From positions 124,001 to 188,000 of the forward strand of contig NZ_CANMAO010000002.1 in NCBI RefSeq assembly GCF_947495845.1: DNA of 64,000 bases. Direction: 5' to 3'. Both the position numbers and the translations under genes were made by a program. Under the pieces are notes generated by a model. It was not told the DNA's origin and did not search any database. It was given only the letters and a program-made list of their open reading frames with translations. This document shows, piece after piece, positions 40,613 through 51,820 of the stretch (its first letter is position 1; the number at the start of each line of letters is the position of its first letter). Source of the DNA: an uncultured Endozoicomonas sp. (GTDB lineage: Bacteria > Pseudomonadota > Gammaproteobacteria > Pseudomonadales > Endozoicomonadaceae).

Positions 40613-40969
40613 CTAATCGGCCTTTTCTGTTTTACACAGCAGGGGATGGTCATTTTCTCTGGAATATTCATTTACCTGCTGTGCCTTGGTCTCTGCGATA
40701 TCCTTGCTAAACACGCCACAAACTGCTTTTCCCTGCGTGTGTACCATTAGCATGGTCTGGGTCGCCTTTCCCTCTGGCATACTGAAAAATTTCTCCAGTA
40801 CCTCAACAACAAAATCCATGGGTGTAAAGTCATCGTTCAGGAGTAAAACCTGATACATGGGCGGAGGCGCAAGTCTGGTTTTCTCCGGGGCTACAGCGAC
40901 ACCCAGATCTGCATCCAGATCACCTTCCTCTCTATCCAAGCTTAGACGAAACAGTTCGAGATTACTCAT
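40613..40969 (-). CDS. clpS: ATP-dependent Clp protease adaptor ClpS
   Basis: A 118-aa adaptor that recognises N-terminal Leu, Phe, Tyr and Trp and hands them to ClpA. The core has [20 protein letters not shown] with the N-degron pocket residues, then [20 protein letters not shown] and [20 protein letters not shown]. The N-terminal 25 residues are the flexible extension. Twenty bases upstream of clpA on the same strand. Confidence 0.96.
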   Translation of the reverse strand: MSNLELFRLSLDREEGDLDADLGVAVAPEKTRLAPPPMYQVLLLNDDFTPMDFVVEVLEKFFSMPEGKATQTMLMVHTQGKAVCGVFSKDIAETKAQQVNEYSRENDHPLLCKTEKAD

Positions 40970-41287
40970 GGTTTATGGCTGTAACCTTAACATTCAAACT
41001 TACCTTCTGATTACTCATACCGCATCCGGAGCAACAAAAGCAACGATTAAGTCTTAGTACCAAGGGCCAATCATAAAATTCATTGAGCGTTAAAAAGCTG
41101 ATCGGCACGCCAGGATAAGTTTTGACAAAATCTCAGGATTTGGCATCCATGCATTAAAAATTGACAATAACGATAGGTATTTTAACACTATCCATTGTCT
41201 GATGACGCAATATTAACGAGAGGTGATCAAAAAACAAGCAGTGAAAAAATAAATCAAGAAATGGAATAAACCTGATTTTGCCCAATC
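40970..41287. other. Intergenic region upstream of clpS
   Basis: About 320 bp between clpS and the icd terminator. TTGACA at 41160 on the plus strand has no fitting -10, and clpS reads the other way. No gene or repeat seen. cspD, often found beside clpS in relatives, is absent. Confidence 0.3.
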
Positions 41288-41315
41288 AAAAAAGCCGGAC
41301 ATAAAATCCGGCTTT
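41288..41315 (-). terminator. Intrinsic terminator after icd
   Basis: On the minus strand AAAGCCGGA pairs with TCCGGCTTT around TTTATG, ending in TTTTTT. It lies about 25 nt past the icd stop. Confidence 0.85.
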
Positions 41316-41339
41316 CATGATCACAACATCAAACGCACA

Positions 41340-42596
41340 TTACATATGCTTAATGATCTCATCACCAAACTCAGAGCACTTCACTAGAGTTGCTCCATCC
41401 ATCAGGCGCTCAAAATCATAGGTAACGGTCTTGGCGCCAATGGCTCCATCCATACCTTTGATGATCAAATCAGCTGCTTCATTCCAACCCATGTGACGCA
41501 GCATCATTTCTGCAGACAGAATTACTGAACCAGGGTTCACTTTATCCTGACCTGCATACTTCGGTGCTGTACCGTGCGTGGCTTCAAACACAGCAGTCGG
41601 CGCACCAATGTTGGCACCTGGAGCGATACCAATGCCACCCACCTGTGCTGCCAGAGCATCGGAGATATAATCGCCGTTCAGGTTGAGAGTAGCGATAACA
41701 TCGTATTCAGCCGGACGCAGTAGGATCTGCTGCAGGAACGCATCCGCAATGACATCCTTGATCACGATCTCTTTGCCAGTATTCGGATTCTTGATGGTAT
41801 GCCATGGGCCACCGTCCAGAGGCTCACCGCCAAAGAACTCAACAGCCGTATCGTAACCCCAGTCCTTGAAAGAACCTTCGGTGAATTTCATAATATTACC
41901 CTTGTGCACCAGGGTAACCGAGTCACGATTGTTGTCGATGGCAAACTGAATGGCTTTCTTCACCAAACGCTGAGTGCCTTCTTTAGAAACCGGCTTAACA
42001 CCAATACCGCAATCCTTGTCGAAGCGGATTTTCGTCACGCCCATTTCATCACGCAGGAAGGCAATCAGCTTGTCAGCTTCAGTAGTGCCTGCCTTCCATT
42101 CGATACCTGCATAGATATCTTCAGAGTTTTCACGGAAGATGACCATGTCAGTTTTGCCAGGTTCTTTTACCGGGCTTGGAACGCCTTCGAACCAGCGCAC
42201 TGGGCGAATACAGGCAAACAGATCCAACTCCTGACGCAGAGCAACGTTCAAAGAACGAATGCCGCCACCCACTGGTGTGGTTAGAGGACCCTTGATACTT
42301 ACAACATATTCTTTCAGGGCTTCCAGAGTTTCTTCTGGCATCCACGTGTTTTCGTCATAAACCTGGGTGGCTTTTTCACCACAATACACTTCCATCCAGG
42401 CAATTTTACGCTGCCCCTGATAGGCTTTCTCTACCGCTGCATCAACCACTTTCAGCATGGCTGGCGATACGTCGACACCAATGCCATCACCTTCAATAAA
42501 AGGGATAACCGGGGTGTTTGGAACATTAAGGGAGAGGTCCTCATTGACGGTAATTTTGTCACCGTTAGCAGGCACCGAAATCTTTTGGTATCCCAT
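41340..42596 (-). CDS. icd: NADP-dependent isocitrate dehydrogenase
   Basis: Oxidatively decarboxylates isocitrate to 2-oxoglutarate with NADP in the TCA cycle. The 418-aa protein has [20 protein letters not shown], the regulatory-Ser segment [18 protein letters not shown] (phosphorylated by AceK in E. coli), [20 protein letters not shown] and the NADP-site block. I start at ATG 42596 with GGAG upstream, not at 42608. With aceA and glcB in this window, it defines the branch point to the glyoxylate shunt. Confidence 0.96.
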   Translation of the reverse strand: MGYQKISVPANGDKITVNEDLSLNVPNTPVIPFIEGDGIGVDVSPAMLKVVDAAVEKAYQGQRKIAWMEVYCGEKATQVYDENTWMPEETLEALKEYVVSIKGPLTTPVGGGIRSLNVALRQELDLFACIRPVRWFEGVPSPVKEPGKTDMVIFRENSEDIYAGIEWKAGTTEADKLIAFLRDEMGVTKIRFDKDCGIGVKPVSKEGTQRLVKKAIQFAIDNNRDSVTLVHKGNIMKFTEGSFKDWGYDTAVEFFGGEPLDGGPWHTIKNPNTGKEIVIKDVIADAFLQQILLRPAEYDVIATLNLNGDYISDALAAQVGGIGIAPGANIGAPTAVFEATHGTAPKYAGQDKVNPGSVILSAEMMLRHMGWNEAADLIIKGMDGAIGAKTVTYDFERLMDGATLVKCSEFGDEIIKHM

Positions 42597-43011
42597 TATT
42601 AACTCCATTCTCTAATCATCGGGTTGGCCAGATGAATGCCGGGTTCTTTAATTTTTTGTCTTTATATAGGTGCAAGTCGCCTGACTGCGTGCCCTTCCAA
42701 GGCCAATTGTTTTGAAAATGCGATAACCGGCTGGCATTTTCTGACCCCGAAGTGAACGATAATCTATCCTCACGAACGCATTCATTACTCAAGTGGTTAC
42801 TACCGTTCAAGGCAGTTTGAGACTGTGACTCGAATGCAATCAGACATCTGCAAAAACGCGTATACCATATACCATCCTTGATCAGGAATAAATTAAGTTT
42901 TGTTAAAAAACGAAACCGGCATCCGCAAAAACCTCTAACGTTAGCTCCATATAGATTCATCGGTGGCTTAACGGTAAAATGCTCTTTTTTCATAGGCAGT
43001 AGCATTTTCCC
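42597..43011. other. Intergenic region between icd and mnmA
   Basis: A 415-bp gap between divergent genes, with promoters for both expected. A possible minus-strand frame (42616-43005) lacks a ribosome binding site and has odd composition, so I see no gene. No repeat or RNA found. Confidence 0.35.
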
Positions 43012-43017
43012 GTGAGC

Positions 43018-44145
43018 ATGGAAACCTCTTCAGCAAACGCATCTTCAAGCGCATCTTCAATAAAGGGTCGGGTTATCGTTGGCATGTCCGGCGGTGTCGA
43101 CTCATCGGTTTCTGCATTGCTGTTAATGCAGCAGGGATACCAGGTTGAAGGCCTGTTCATGAAGAACTGGGAAGAAGACGATGGCACCGAATATTGTACG
43201 GCCATGACCGATCTTGCAGATGCACAGGCGGTGTGTGACAAGCTGGGCATCAAGCTGCACAAAGCCAATTTTGCCGCGGAATACTGGGACAATGTTTTCG
43301 AACACTTTCTTCATGAATATAAGAATGGAAGAACACCGAACCCTGACATTCTCTGCAACAAAGAGATTAAATTTAAGGCATTTCTCGATTACGCCATGAC
43401 ACTGGGCAGCGATCTCATCGCCATGGGGCATTATTGCCAGCGAATTGATCAAGATGGCCATAGCTATCTGGTGAAAGGTGCGGATAACAACAAAGATCAA
43501 ACATACTTCCTGCACGCCGTAAATGAAGCGCAGATTGCCCGCACACTATTCCCGGTTGGCCATCTTCAGAAGCCAGAGGTTCGTCGCATTGCTGAAGAAC
43601 ACGATCTGGTGACCCATAACAAAAAAGACAGTACCGGCATCTGTTTTATCGGTGAACGTCGATTCAAGGATTTTCTGAAGCAGTACCTGCCCGCACAACC
43701 CGGGGCCATTGAAACCACAGACGGTGACATCATTGGTGAGCACGCCGGCCTGATGTACCACACAATTGGCCAACGACAAGGCCTGGGCATTGGTGGCCTG
43801 AAAAATGCCAGTGAAGCGCCATGGTACGTACTTGAAAAAGACCTTGAGAGAAATGTTTTGATTGTCGGTCAAGGCACAGACCATCCAATGCTCTTCTCCA
43901 GCAGCCTCACCTGTTCCCATATTGACTGGGTGTCCGGCTCTGCACCAGCATTGCCAGCAAAACTCACCGCCAAGGTTCGTTATCGCCAGCAAGATCAACA
44001 GTGCACATTAACCATGGATGCCAATGGTCAATATCACGTGACGTTTGATGTACCTCAAAGAGCAGTAACACCGGGACAATCCGTGGTTTTTTATGACAAT
44101 CAAACCTGCCTTGGTGGCGGTGTTATTGAAACTCGTCATTCCTAA
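43018..44145 (+). CDS. mnmA: tRNA-specific 2-thiouridylase
   Basis: Thiolates U34 of tRNAs for Lys, Glu and Gln, using sulfur relayed to its catalytic Cys. The 375-aa protein has the PP-loop [16 protein letters not shown], the segment [20 protein letters not shown], the first catalytic Cys in [12 protein letters not shown] and the second in [13 protein letters not shown] start at ATG 43018; GTG 43012 adds two codons. It is followed at once by hflD and purB, the common order in gammaproteobacteria. Confidence 0.96.
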   Translation: METSSANASSSASSIKGRVIVGMSGGVDSSVSALLLMQQGYQVEGLFMKNWEEDDGTEYCTAMTDLADAQAVCDKLGIKLHKANFAAEYWDNVFEHFLHEYKNGRTPNPDILCNKEIKFKAFLDYAMTLGSDLIAMGHYCQRIDQDGHSYLVKGADNNKDQTYFLHAVNEAQIARTLFPVGHLQKPEVRRIAEEHDLVTHNKKDSTGICFIGERRFKDFLKQYLPAQPGAIETTDGDIIGEHAGLMYHTIGQRQGLGIGGLKNASEAPWYVLEKDLERNVLIVGQGTDHPMLFSSSLTCSHIDWVSGSAPALPAKLTAKVRYRQQDQQCTLTMDANGQYHVTFDVPQRAVTPGQSVVFYDNQTCLGGGVIETRHS

Positions 44146-44192
44146 CTCATAACTTTTACCACCTGCAGAGAACAGCATCGGTGCGACATTCA

Positions 44193-44798
44193 ATGATGGA
44201 TCAGGCGGCAGCTCTTTCTGGCGTATTCCAGGCCGCAGAGCTCGTCGACAAGCTAGCCAAGACCGGGCAGTGCGACAGTGAGGTCATGAACGCCTCAATC
44301 AACAGTATTTTTATCACCTCACCTCAAAGTGTGTCCGAGGTTTATGGCGGTTTTGAACATCTGAGCACAGGGCGCAAATCCCTTGAATCAGTACTCAGCA
44401 GAAACAGCTCCGCTATTCAAGGAGATGTGGTCCGTTATGCCCTCGCCCTGATCCACATCGAAAAGAAGCTCAGCCGAAACTCAAAAATGCTGGGCACCAT
44501 AAGCTCCCGGCTGGCACGCTCTCAGGAACAAGCCAATCACTTTGGTCCCAATCACGAGAACGTGATATCCAGTCTCGCCAGTGTGTATTTAGACACCATC
44601 AGCACCTTTAAAACCCGCATCCAAGTGAATGGTGATGCTCGACACCTGCAAAACTCGATGAATGCCAGCCGTATTCGCGCTGTATTATTGGCCGGCATTC
44701 GTTCCGCCATGCTCTGGCGACAATGCGGTGGTAGCCGCTGGCATCTATTTATAGGCAGGAACAAGCTCTTGGACGCCGTCAAACGCCTACCATCCTAA
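44193..44798 (+). CDS. hflD: Lysogenization regulator HflD
   Basis: A 201-aa helical membrane-associated protein. In E. coli HflD binds lambda CII and lowers lysogenisation. The family's signature is present: ALSGVFQAAELVDKLAKTG, then NGDARHLQNSMNASRIRAVL and LLAGIRSAMLWRQCGGSRW near the C-terminus. I start at ATG 44193; GTG 44181 is possible. Located between mnmA and purB, its standard place. Confidence 0.93.
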   Translation: MMDQAAALSGVFQAAELVDKLAKTGQCDSEVMNASINSIFITSPQSVSEVYGGFEHLSTGRKSLESVLSRNSSAIQGDVVRYALALIHIEKKLSRNSKMLGTISSRLARSQEQANHFGPNHENVISSLASVYLDTISTFKTRIQVNGDARHLQNSMNASRIRAVLLAGIRSAMLWRQCGGSRWHLFIGRNKLLDAVKRLPS

Positions 44799-44939
44799 CC
44801 CTATAAAAATAACGATGGGCCCCGACAATCCAAATGGGCCCATTGTTTAATCCTAAAAACAACCCGATTTCTTCTGCTCCCACCTACGATTACCACGCCA
44901 TTTCAGGTATCATGCGCTCTTTCTTTTCCTCCGGCATAA

Positions 44940-46328
<1,389 letters not shown>

Positions 46329-46331
46329 GCA

Positions 46332-47816
46332 TCATGAAACCTTCCGCTTAAACAGCGGAATCAGTGCGATCAATACAATATAAATTGCCACCATCACGGT
46401 GAAGCAATAAACAAACGCCAGCATGGTGGATTGCTGATGCAACATGGCAGCTATCTTTTCCAAAAACACCGTGCTGGTGACTTCCATACCTGACCGTTCC
46501 GCATAATTTTGTAAAATCGGATTATCTGCAGCAAGGCTTCCTCCCAAACTGTGCCACTCTTCCTGCTGAACATAGCTGAAGTAAGTATTAATGATAGCGA
46601 TACCGATGGAAGAACCGATGGTCCTGCAAAGGTTGAACATGGCGGTGCCACCGGGCACCCAATCTGCAGGCAGCGTGGCAAAAGCCAGTTTTGACAACGG
46701 TGCAAACACCAACCCCATCCCTGCCCCTTGAATCACTGACGGTAAAATAAGCCAGAATTCATCCACTTCCAGAGGGTACTGGCTCATGTGCCAGACACCG
46801 ACCGCGTTCAGAGCCAAACCAAGTAGTACAAACCAGCGCTCATCCACCTTATCCATTAACGGTGCCGCCATCATCAGCACAATGGCTGACGCTATGCCTC
46901 GAGGCGCCATGATAAAACCTGCAGTCTGAACGGGGTAATCATACAACTGTTGAAGCAGCATGGGCTGAAGTTGCAAAACACCAAACGTCCCCACAGCAAA
47001 CAGGTTGGCCACCAGACAGGAAATACCCAGATTGCGATTCATCAGCATCCAGGCTGGAGCAATATCGCCCCGGGTTTTGCAAGATCGAATGATAAATGCA
47101 GCAATCATCACCACGCTGGCGATGGAGGAAAAAAGAATAAAGTTCGAACTGAACCAGTTTTTCTCATTCCCCTGGGACAGGACCATCTGCAACAAACCAA
47201 TACCCAGCGCCATGGTGGTAATCAACAGCCAGTCCATTGGGGCTTCTCCCTGATTGCTAATCCTGATATTTCTTAAAATCAGCAATACGCACAGCGCACC
47301 AACAGGAAGATTGATGTAAAATACCCAGCGCCAATTGAGATGCTCCGTCAGAACACCGCCAATGGCGGGCCCCAGTACCGGCCCAACCATCACACCAATG
47401 GCAAAAATCGCCATGGCCTTGCCCTGTTCCTCTTTGGGATACACCTGCATCAAAACCGATTGACTCAAAGGAATGACAGGCGCCGCAAACAACCCCTGCA
47501 AAATCCTGAATACAATCATTTCCATTAACGAGTCGGCCTGACCGCACAGGGCGGAAAACAGAATAAAGCCCAAAATGGAATAGAGTAAAAGATGTCGTTC
47601 ACCCAGCCGGCGGGTCAAAAAAGCGGCCAGAGGAATACAAATCGCTTCTGCCATGGCAAAGCTGGTGAGCACCCAGGTAATCTGTTCAGAAGTGGCTCCC
47701 AGTGCTCCCATCATATCCGGCAGAGCGACATTGGCGACGGTCATGTCGATCAGCACCATTAACGACGATGTGATAATCGTAATGGTCACCGCGGCTCTGC
47801 TGACATTATTGACCAT
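46332..47816 (-). CDS. MFS multidrug exporter, EmrB/QacA (DHA2) family
   Basis: Proton-driven exporter of hydrophobic compounds. The 494-aa protein has 14 predicted membrane segments and DHA2 motifs: MVLIDMTVANVALPDMMGAL, then GPVLGPAIGGVLTEHLNWRW (motif C). The stop of the EmrA-type gene lies 10 nt inside it, so both are coupled in one operon. With the membrane-fusion partner and an outer-membrane channel elsewhere (TolC-like) it would span the envelope. Confidence 0.9.
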   Translation of the reverse strand: MVNNVSRAAVTITIITSSLMVLIDMTVANVALPDMMGALGATSEQITWVLTSFAMAEAICIPLAAFLTRRLGERHLLLYSILGFILFSALCGQADSLMEMIVFRILQGLFAAPVIPLSQSVLMQVYPKEEQGKAMAIFAIGVMVGPVLGPAIGGVLTEHLNWRWVFYINLPVGALCVLLILRNIRISNQGEAPMDWLLITTMALGIGLLQMVLSQGNEKNWFSSNFILFSSIASVVMIAAFIIRSCKTRGDIAPAWMLMNRNLGISCLVANLFAVGTFGVLQLQPMLLQQLYDYPVQTAGFIMAPRGIASAIVLMMAAPLMDKVDERWFVLLGLALNAVGVWHMSQYPLEVDEFWLILPSVIQGAGMGLVFAPLSKLAFATLPADWVPGGTAMFNLCRTIGSSIGIAIINTYFSYVQQEEWHSLGGSLAADNPILQNYAERSGMEVTSTVFLEKIAAMLHQQSTMLAFVYCFTVMVAIYIVLIALIPLFKRKVS

Positions 47817-48873
47817 GGTTCACCGCTGCACTGCCAGCCCTATCTTTTGTCGCCACTTTGGTAACAACAGTATCGACAGCCACCGTATCGACAACCACAG
47901 CGGCACTTGCTCCGACTCTGAGCGGTTTGTCATCATCAGCATCCAACCGAATGCTCACCGGAAAGCGCTGAGTGATTTTGACCCAGTTCCCCGTCGCATT
48001 CTCTGGTGGCAATAACGAAAACGCACTGCCACTGGCTGGAGAAATTGATTCGACGACACCTTTCATTGGACTATCCGGGTACATATCCAATGTCACACTG
48101 GCCGACATACCGGGTTTAATACGAGCAAGGTCGTCTTCTTTATAATTGGCCTGCACCCAGAAACTTCCGGCTTCCACCAAGGGAAACATGGCCTGCCCCA
48201 TGCTAACCACACTGCCCGGATGCACATTGATCAACCCCACCCTGCCATCCACGGCGGCGGCAATATTGGTATAGGAAAGGTTCAAGGTGGCGGTCATTAA
48301 ATCTGCCGCCGCAACTTGCACAGCCGGCGCATCTTTCCCAACAGTTCCCTGTTCGGCGACCAACTGTTCCATATGTGCTTTGGCACTGGTGACCGTTTCC
48401 CGCGCCGTCGTTAATGCCGCTTTGGCATTGTCACCATCTTGCTTGGGAAGTACGCTTGAATCCACCAGCGTCATGGTGCGTTTGAAGTTTATCTGGACTT
48501 TTCGAAGGTTCGCACCAGCAGTAACGACATCAGCACTGGCCGCATTAATCGCCTTGCTAGTCGCCAGATTCTGCTCTGCTGCCACCTCATAGGCTGCACG
48601 GGCTTTTTTCAGTTGCGCCTCATAAGGGGCAGGATCGATTTGAACCAACAACTCCCCTTCATGAACATAAACATAATTGCCAGCATTAACTGTGCTGACC
48701 ATGCCGCCCACCTGGGGAGAAACATAAATGATATTGCCGTGAACGTAAGCATTATCAGTACCCGGATATTTTCGCTGATGTTCGAGGTAAAACCAGGCTG
48801 CAATACCCAGAGCGATAACCAGTAACAAACTGATTACCCAGTTCTTAACGGAGTGGGAAGACGTGTTTTCCAT
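47806..48873 (-). CDS. EmrA-type membrane fusion protein (HlyD family)
   Basis: A 355-aa periplasmic adaptor: one N-terminal membrane segment (VISLLLVIALGIAAWFYL), then the lipoyl-like halves (GTDNAYVHGNIIYVSPQVGG and NYKEDDLARIKPGMSASVTL) around a helical hairpin. It links the MFS exporter to an outer-membrane channel. The first gene of the efflux pair; no regulator gene is adjacent. Confidence 0.88.
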   Translation of the reverse strand: MENTSSHSVKNWVISLLLVIALGIAAWFYLEHQRKYPGTDNAYVHGNIIYVSPQVGGMVSTVNAGNYVYVHEGELLVQIDPAPYEAQLKKARAAYEVAAEQNLATSKAINAASADVVTAGANLRKVQINFKRTMTLVDSSVLPKQDGDNAKAALTTARETVTSAKAHMEQLVAEQGTVGKDAPAVQVAAADLMTATLNLSYTNIAAAVDGRVGLINVHPGSVVSMGQAMFPLVEAGSFWVQANYKEDDLARIKPGMSASVTLDMYPDSPMKGVVESISPASGSAFSLLPPENATGNWVKITQRFPVSIRLDADDDKPLRVGASAAVVVDTVAVDTVVTKVATKDRAGSAAVNHGQ

Positions 48874-49076
48874 TTAACAACCAGACAGGACAATGAATGG
48901 GGAGGTTTGAAGGCAATCAACTAAACAATTGAAGGGTCCAGAAAGCGTAGTTCAGGTTGTGACTGTGGTCGACTAAAAACAGTGCTCACCTAAAAAACAG
49001 CGGTCGTCTGATTATAATAAGTAAAGGAAGGAAAGAGTGCTGAAAACAGCACTCTTTTACGACATGTGACCGATTT

Positions 49077-51260
49077 TTACTTGGAGGATTGCTGCGCCTT
49101 AAACTCTTTTCTGCGCTTATGGAGAACCGGTTCGGTGTAACCGTTAGGCTGCTCACAACCTTGCAGCACCAATTCCAGAGCCGCCGTAAAAGCAACACTC
49201 TGATCAAAGTCTGGCGCCATCGGCTGATAAGCACTATCACCGGCATTCTGTTGATCAACCACCACAGCCATGCGCTGCATAGTTTCCAACACCTGCTCTT
49301 CTGTACAAACCTTATGACGAAGCCAGTTAGCAATGTGCTGACTGGATATACGCAGCGTTGCCCGATCTTCCATCAAACCCACGTTGCTGATGTCCGGCAC
49401 CTTAGAGCAGCCAACACCCTGATCAATCCAGCGAACCACATAACCCAGAATACCCTGGGCATTGTTATCCAACTCTTTCTGGATCAGCTCTGGCGTCAGG
49501 TGACTGGTATCCGCCAGTACCGGAATCTCCAGAATATCATCAACACTGGCTTTCTTACGGCTGAACAATTCTTCCTGAACCGTTTGAACATTCACACGGT
49601 GATAATGCACGGCATGTAACGTTGCACCATTAGGCGACGGTACCCAGGCAGTATTAGCACCGGACAGAGGATGAGCAATCTTTTGCTCCATCATCTTGGC
49701 CATTTCATCAGGCATGGCCCACATGCCTTTACCAATTTGCGCTTTACCCGGCAGCCCTGCTCTTAAACCGACATCGACGTTTTGATCTTCATACGCCTGA
49801 ATCCAGGTGGATTGCTTCATCTCACCTTTTGGAATCACCGCGCCTGCTTCCATGCTGGTATGAATCTCATCGCCAGTACGATCAAGGAAGCCGGTATTGA
49901 TAAAGACAATGCGATCTTTGGCAATGCGGATACATTCTTTCAGGTTAATGGAGGTTCTGCGCTCCTCATCCATAATACCAACTTTCAAGGTGTTAGCCGG
50001 CAAATCCAAAGCAATTTCGATGCGATCGAACAGCTTGCAGGTAAACGCCACTTCTTCCGGGCCGTGCATCTTTGGTTTTACGATATAAACACTGCCTTCA
50101 CGGGAGTTGCGACGCCCACCGCTTTTCTGCAAATCGTGCATGGCGATCAGTGACGTAAACATACCATCCATAATGCCTTCGGGAATCTCATTGCCCTTAG
50201 CGTCCAGAATGGCATCGTTAGTCATCAGGTGTCCGACATTGCGAACAAACATCAGACTTCTGCCCGGTAATATCAGTTCACCACCGTCCGCTGCCGTATA
50301 AACCCTATCTTCATTAAGCTGACGGGTTAACGATTCACCGCCTTTGACAAACGTGTCTTGCAAGTTACCTTTCATCAAACCGAGCCAGTTGCGATAAACC
50401 AGAGTTTTATCTTCTGCATCTACCGCAGCAACCGAATCTTCGCAGTCCATAATAGTGGTGATGGCCGCTTCAATCAGCAAATCCTGAACGTTAGCGGCAT
50501 CACTCTTACCGATAACGCCTTCAGCATCGACCTGAATTTCAATGTGTAAACCATTGTTTTTAAGGAGAAGGGCATCAGGCTTGCTGGCTGCACCGGAAAA
50601 ACCAACGAACTTTTCTGTGTCTTGCAAAGAAGTTACAGAACCGTCTTGCAAAGAAATCGCCAGGTTGTTTTCAAGCACCTGATAACGAACGGCATCCGCA
50701 TGACTACCGGAAACCAGAGGCGCCGCATCATCCAACAATTCACGACCAAACTCTATGACCTTCTGACCACGGATTGGGTTATACCCTTTTCCTTTCTCAG
50801 CACCGCCATCTTCGGAGATGGCATCGGTACCGTATAAAGCGTCGTACAAACTGCCCCAGCGCGCATTAGCAGCGTTTAGAGCAAAACGGGCATTCATCAC
50901 TGGCACAACCAGCTGAGGGCCCGCTTGAAGAGCGATTTCACTGTCCACGTTTTCCGTCGCAATGGTGAAATCACCGCCGTCTGGTAGTAGGTAACCAATG
51001 TCTTGCAAAAAGGATTTATACGTCGCTTTGGTTTCAGCATTGAATGTGTTTTTACGATGCCAGCCGTCGATCTGCTCTTGCAATTGATCACGGCGGGCCA
51101 ACAATGCCTTGTTTTCCGGGGCCAATTCGATGACCAGCGATTCCAGGGACTGCCAGAAGCGATCGGGCTCAATACCAGTTCCTGGCGCAATATCATTGAC
51201 CAGTAAATCATGTAGGGTTTTGGCAATCTGCAGGCCACCCTTCTGGATACGTTCAGTCAT
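49077..51260 (-). CDS. glcB: Malate synthase G
   Basis: Condenses glyoxylate with acetyl-CoA to malate, the second step of the glyoxylate shunt. The 727-aa protein has the malate synthase G layout: [20 protein letters not shown], the catalytic [19 protein letters not shown] with the acidic pair, [20 protein letters not shown] and, at the C-terminal end, [15 protein letters not shown]. The length is the normal G-type size. aceA lies 12 kb further on, separated by the giant gene. Confidence 0.96.
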   Translation of the reverse strand: MTERIQKGGLQIAKTLHDLLVNDIAPGTGIEPDRFWQSLESLVIELAPENKALLARRDQLQEQIDGWHRKNTFNAETKATYKSFLQDIGYLLPDGGDFTIATENVDSEIALQAGPQLVVPVMNARFALNAANARWGSLYDALYGTDAISEDGGAEKGKGYNPIRGQKVIEFGRELLDDAAPLVSGSHADAVRYQVLENNLAISLQDGSVTSLQDTEKFVGFSGAASKPDALLLKNNGLHIEIQVDAEGVIGKSDAANVQDLLIEAAITTIMDCEDSVAAVDAEDKTLVYRNWLGLMKGNLQDTFVKGGESLTRQLNEDRVYTAADGGELILPGRSLMFVRNVGHLMTNDAILDAKGNEIPEGIMDGMFTSLIAMHDLQKSGGRRNSREGSVYIVKPKMHGPEEVAFTCKLFDRIEIALDLPANTLKVGIMDEERRTSINLKECIRIAKDRIVFINTGFLDRTGDEIHTSMEAGAVIPKGEMKQSTWIQAYEDQNVDVGLRAGLPGKAQIGKGMWAMPDEMAKMMEQKIAHPLSGANTAWVPSPNGATLHAVHYHRVNVQTVQEELFSRKKASVDDILEIPVLADTSHLTPELIQKELDNNAQGILGYVVRWIDQGVGCSKVPDISNVGLMEDRATLRISSQHIANWLRHKVCTEEQVLETMQRMAVVVDQQNAGDSAYQPMAPDFDQSVAFTAALELVLQGCEQPNGYTEPVLHKRRKEFKAQQSSK

Positions 51261-51820
51261 CTGTGCCTCACTTCCTGATTGTCGTTATTGTTGAATTAGG
51301 AACATGAAACCCTCAGCGGATAGCCAAGCTTATAGCTAGTCCAAATGCAGGGTATATTTGGCACGATAGTATAGAAATGGGTGAATAATGCCAATCAGCA
51401 GGGGTTATGACGGGTATTTTCAATATGAATAAGAGCGCGTTAAGTTGAAGTAGCCCGTGCTTTCGAAACTATGATGTCATTTGCTCATCCAATGCTTACG
51501 CATGAGTATTCGCATTCTCATTTAGACGGCGATGAATTTGTATTTGGGTTAATAAGCGGGCGATTTCATGACATCACACATTGATTTTGATTCGGGAAAA
51601 AATAACACAGCTCAAAATGTAGCTTCTCAATAACTGCTGGGAAACGTTAGTACCATGTTGCTGTAGCCCTTGGTAATCAATAATCATGTACTATTGTTTT
51701 ACACGATTTTTGGCATCGCCCAGCACTTTCTGAGAAGTTACCTCAAAATGCATCATTAAGTGTCAGTCGATGACACTTGTTATCGCTGCAAGTTGTAAAG
51801 AGAACCCATACTGGGTTGTA
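51261..51820. other. Intergenic region between giant gene and glcB
   Basis: 560 bp without a supported gene. It should hold the glcB promoter (minus strand; TTGGAC-like sequence near 51346 is only weak). An inverted repeat AAGTGTCA/TGACACTT at 51758-51778 lies 43 nt past the giant gene's stop and could be a partial terminator, but there is no U tract. Confidence 0.4.

Noticed and set aside
42616-43005. Minus-strand frame of 129 codons upstream of icd
   Set aside because: Odd composition, no ribosome binding site, and it fills the divergent promoter region of icd and mnmA.
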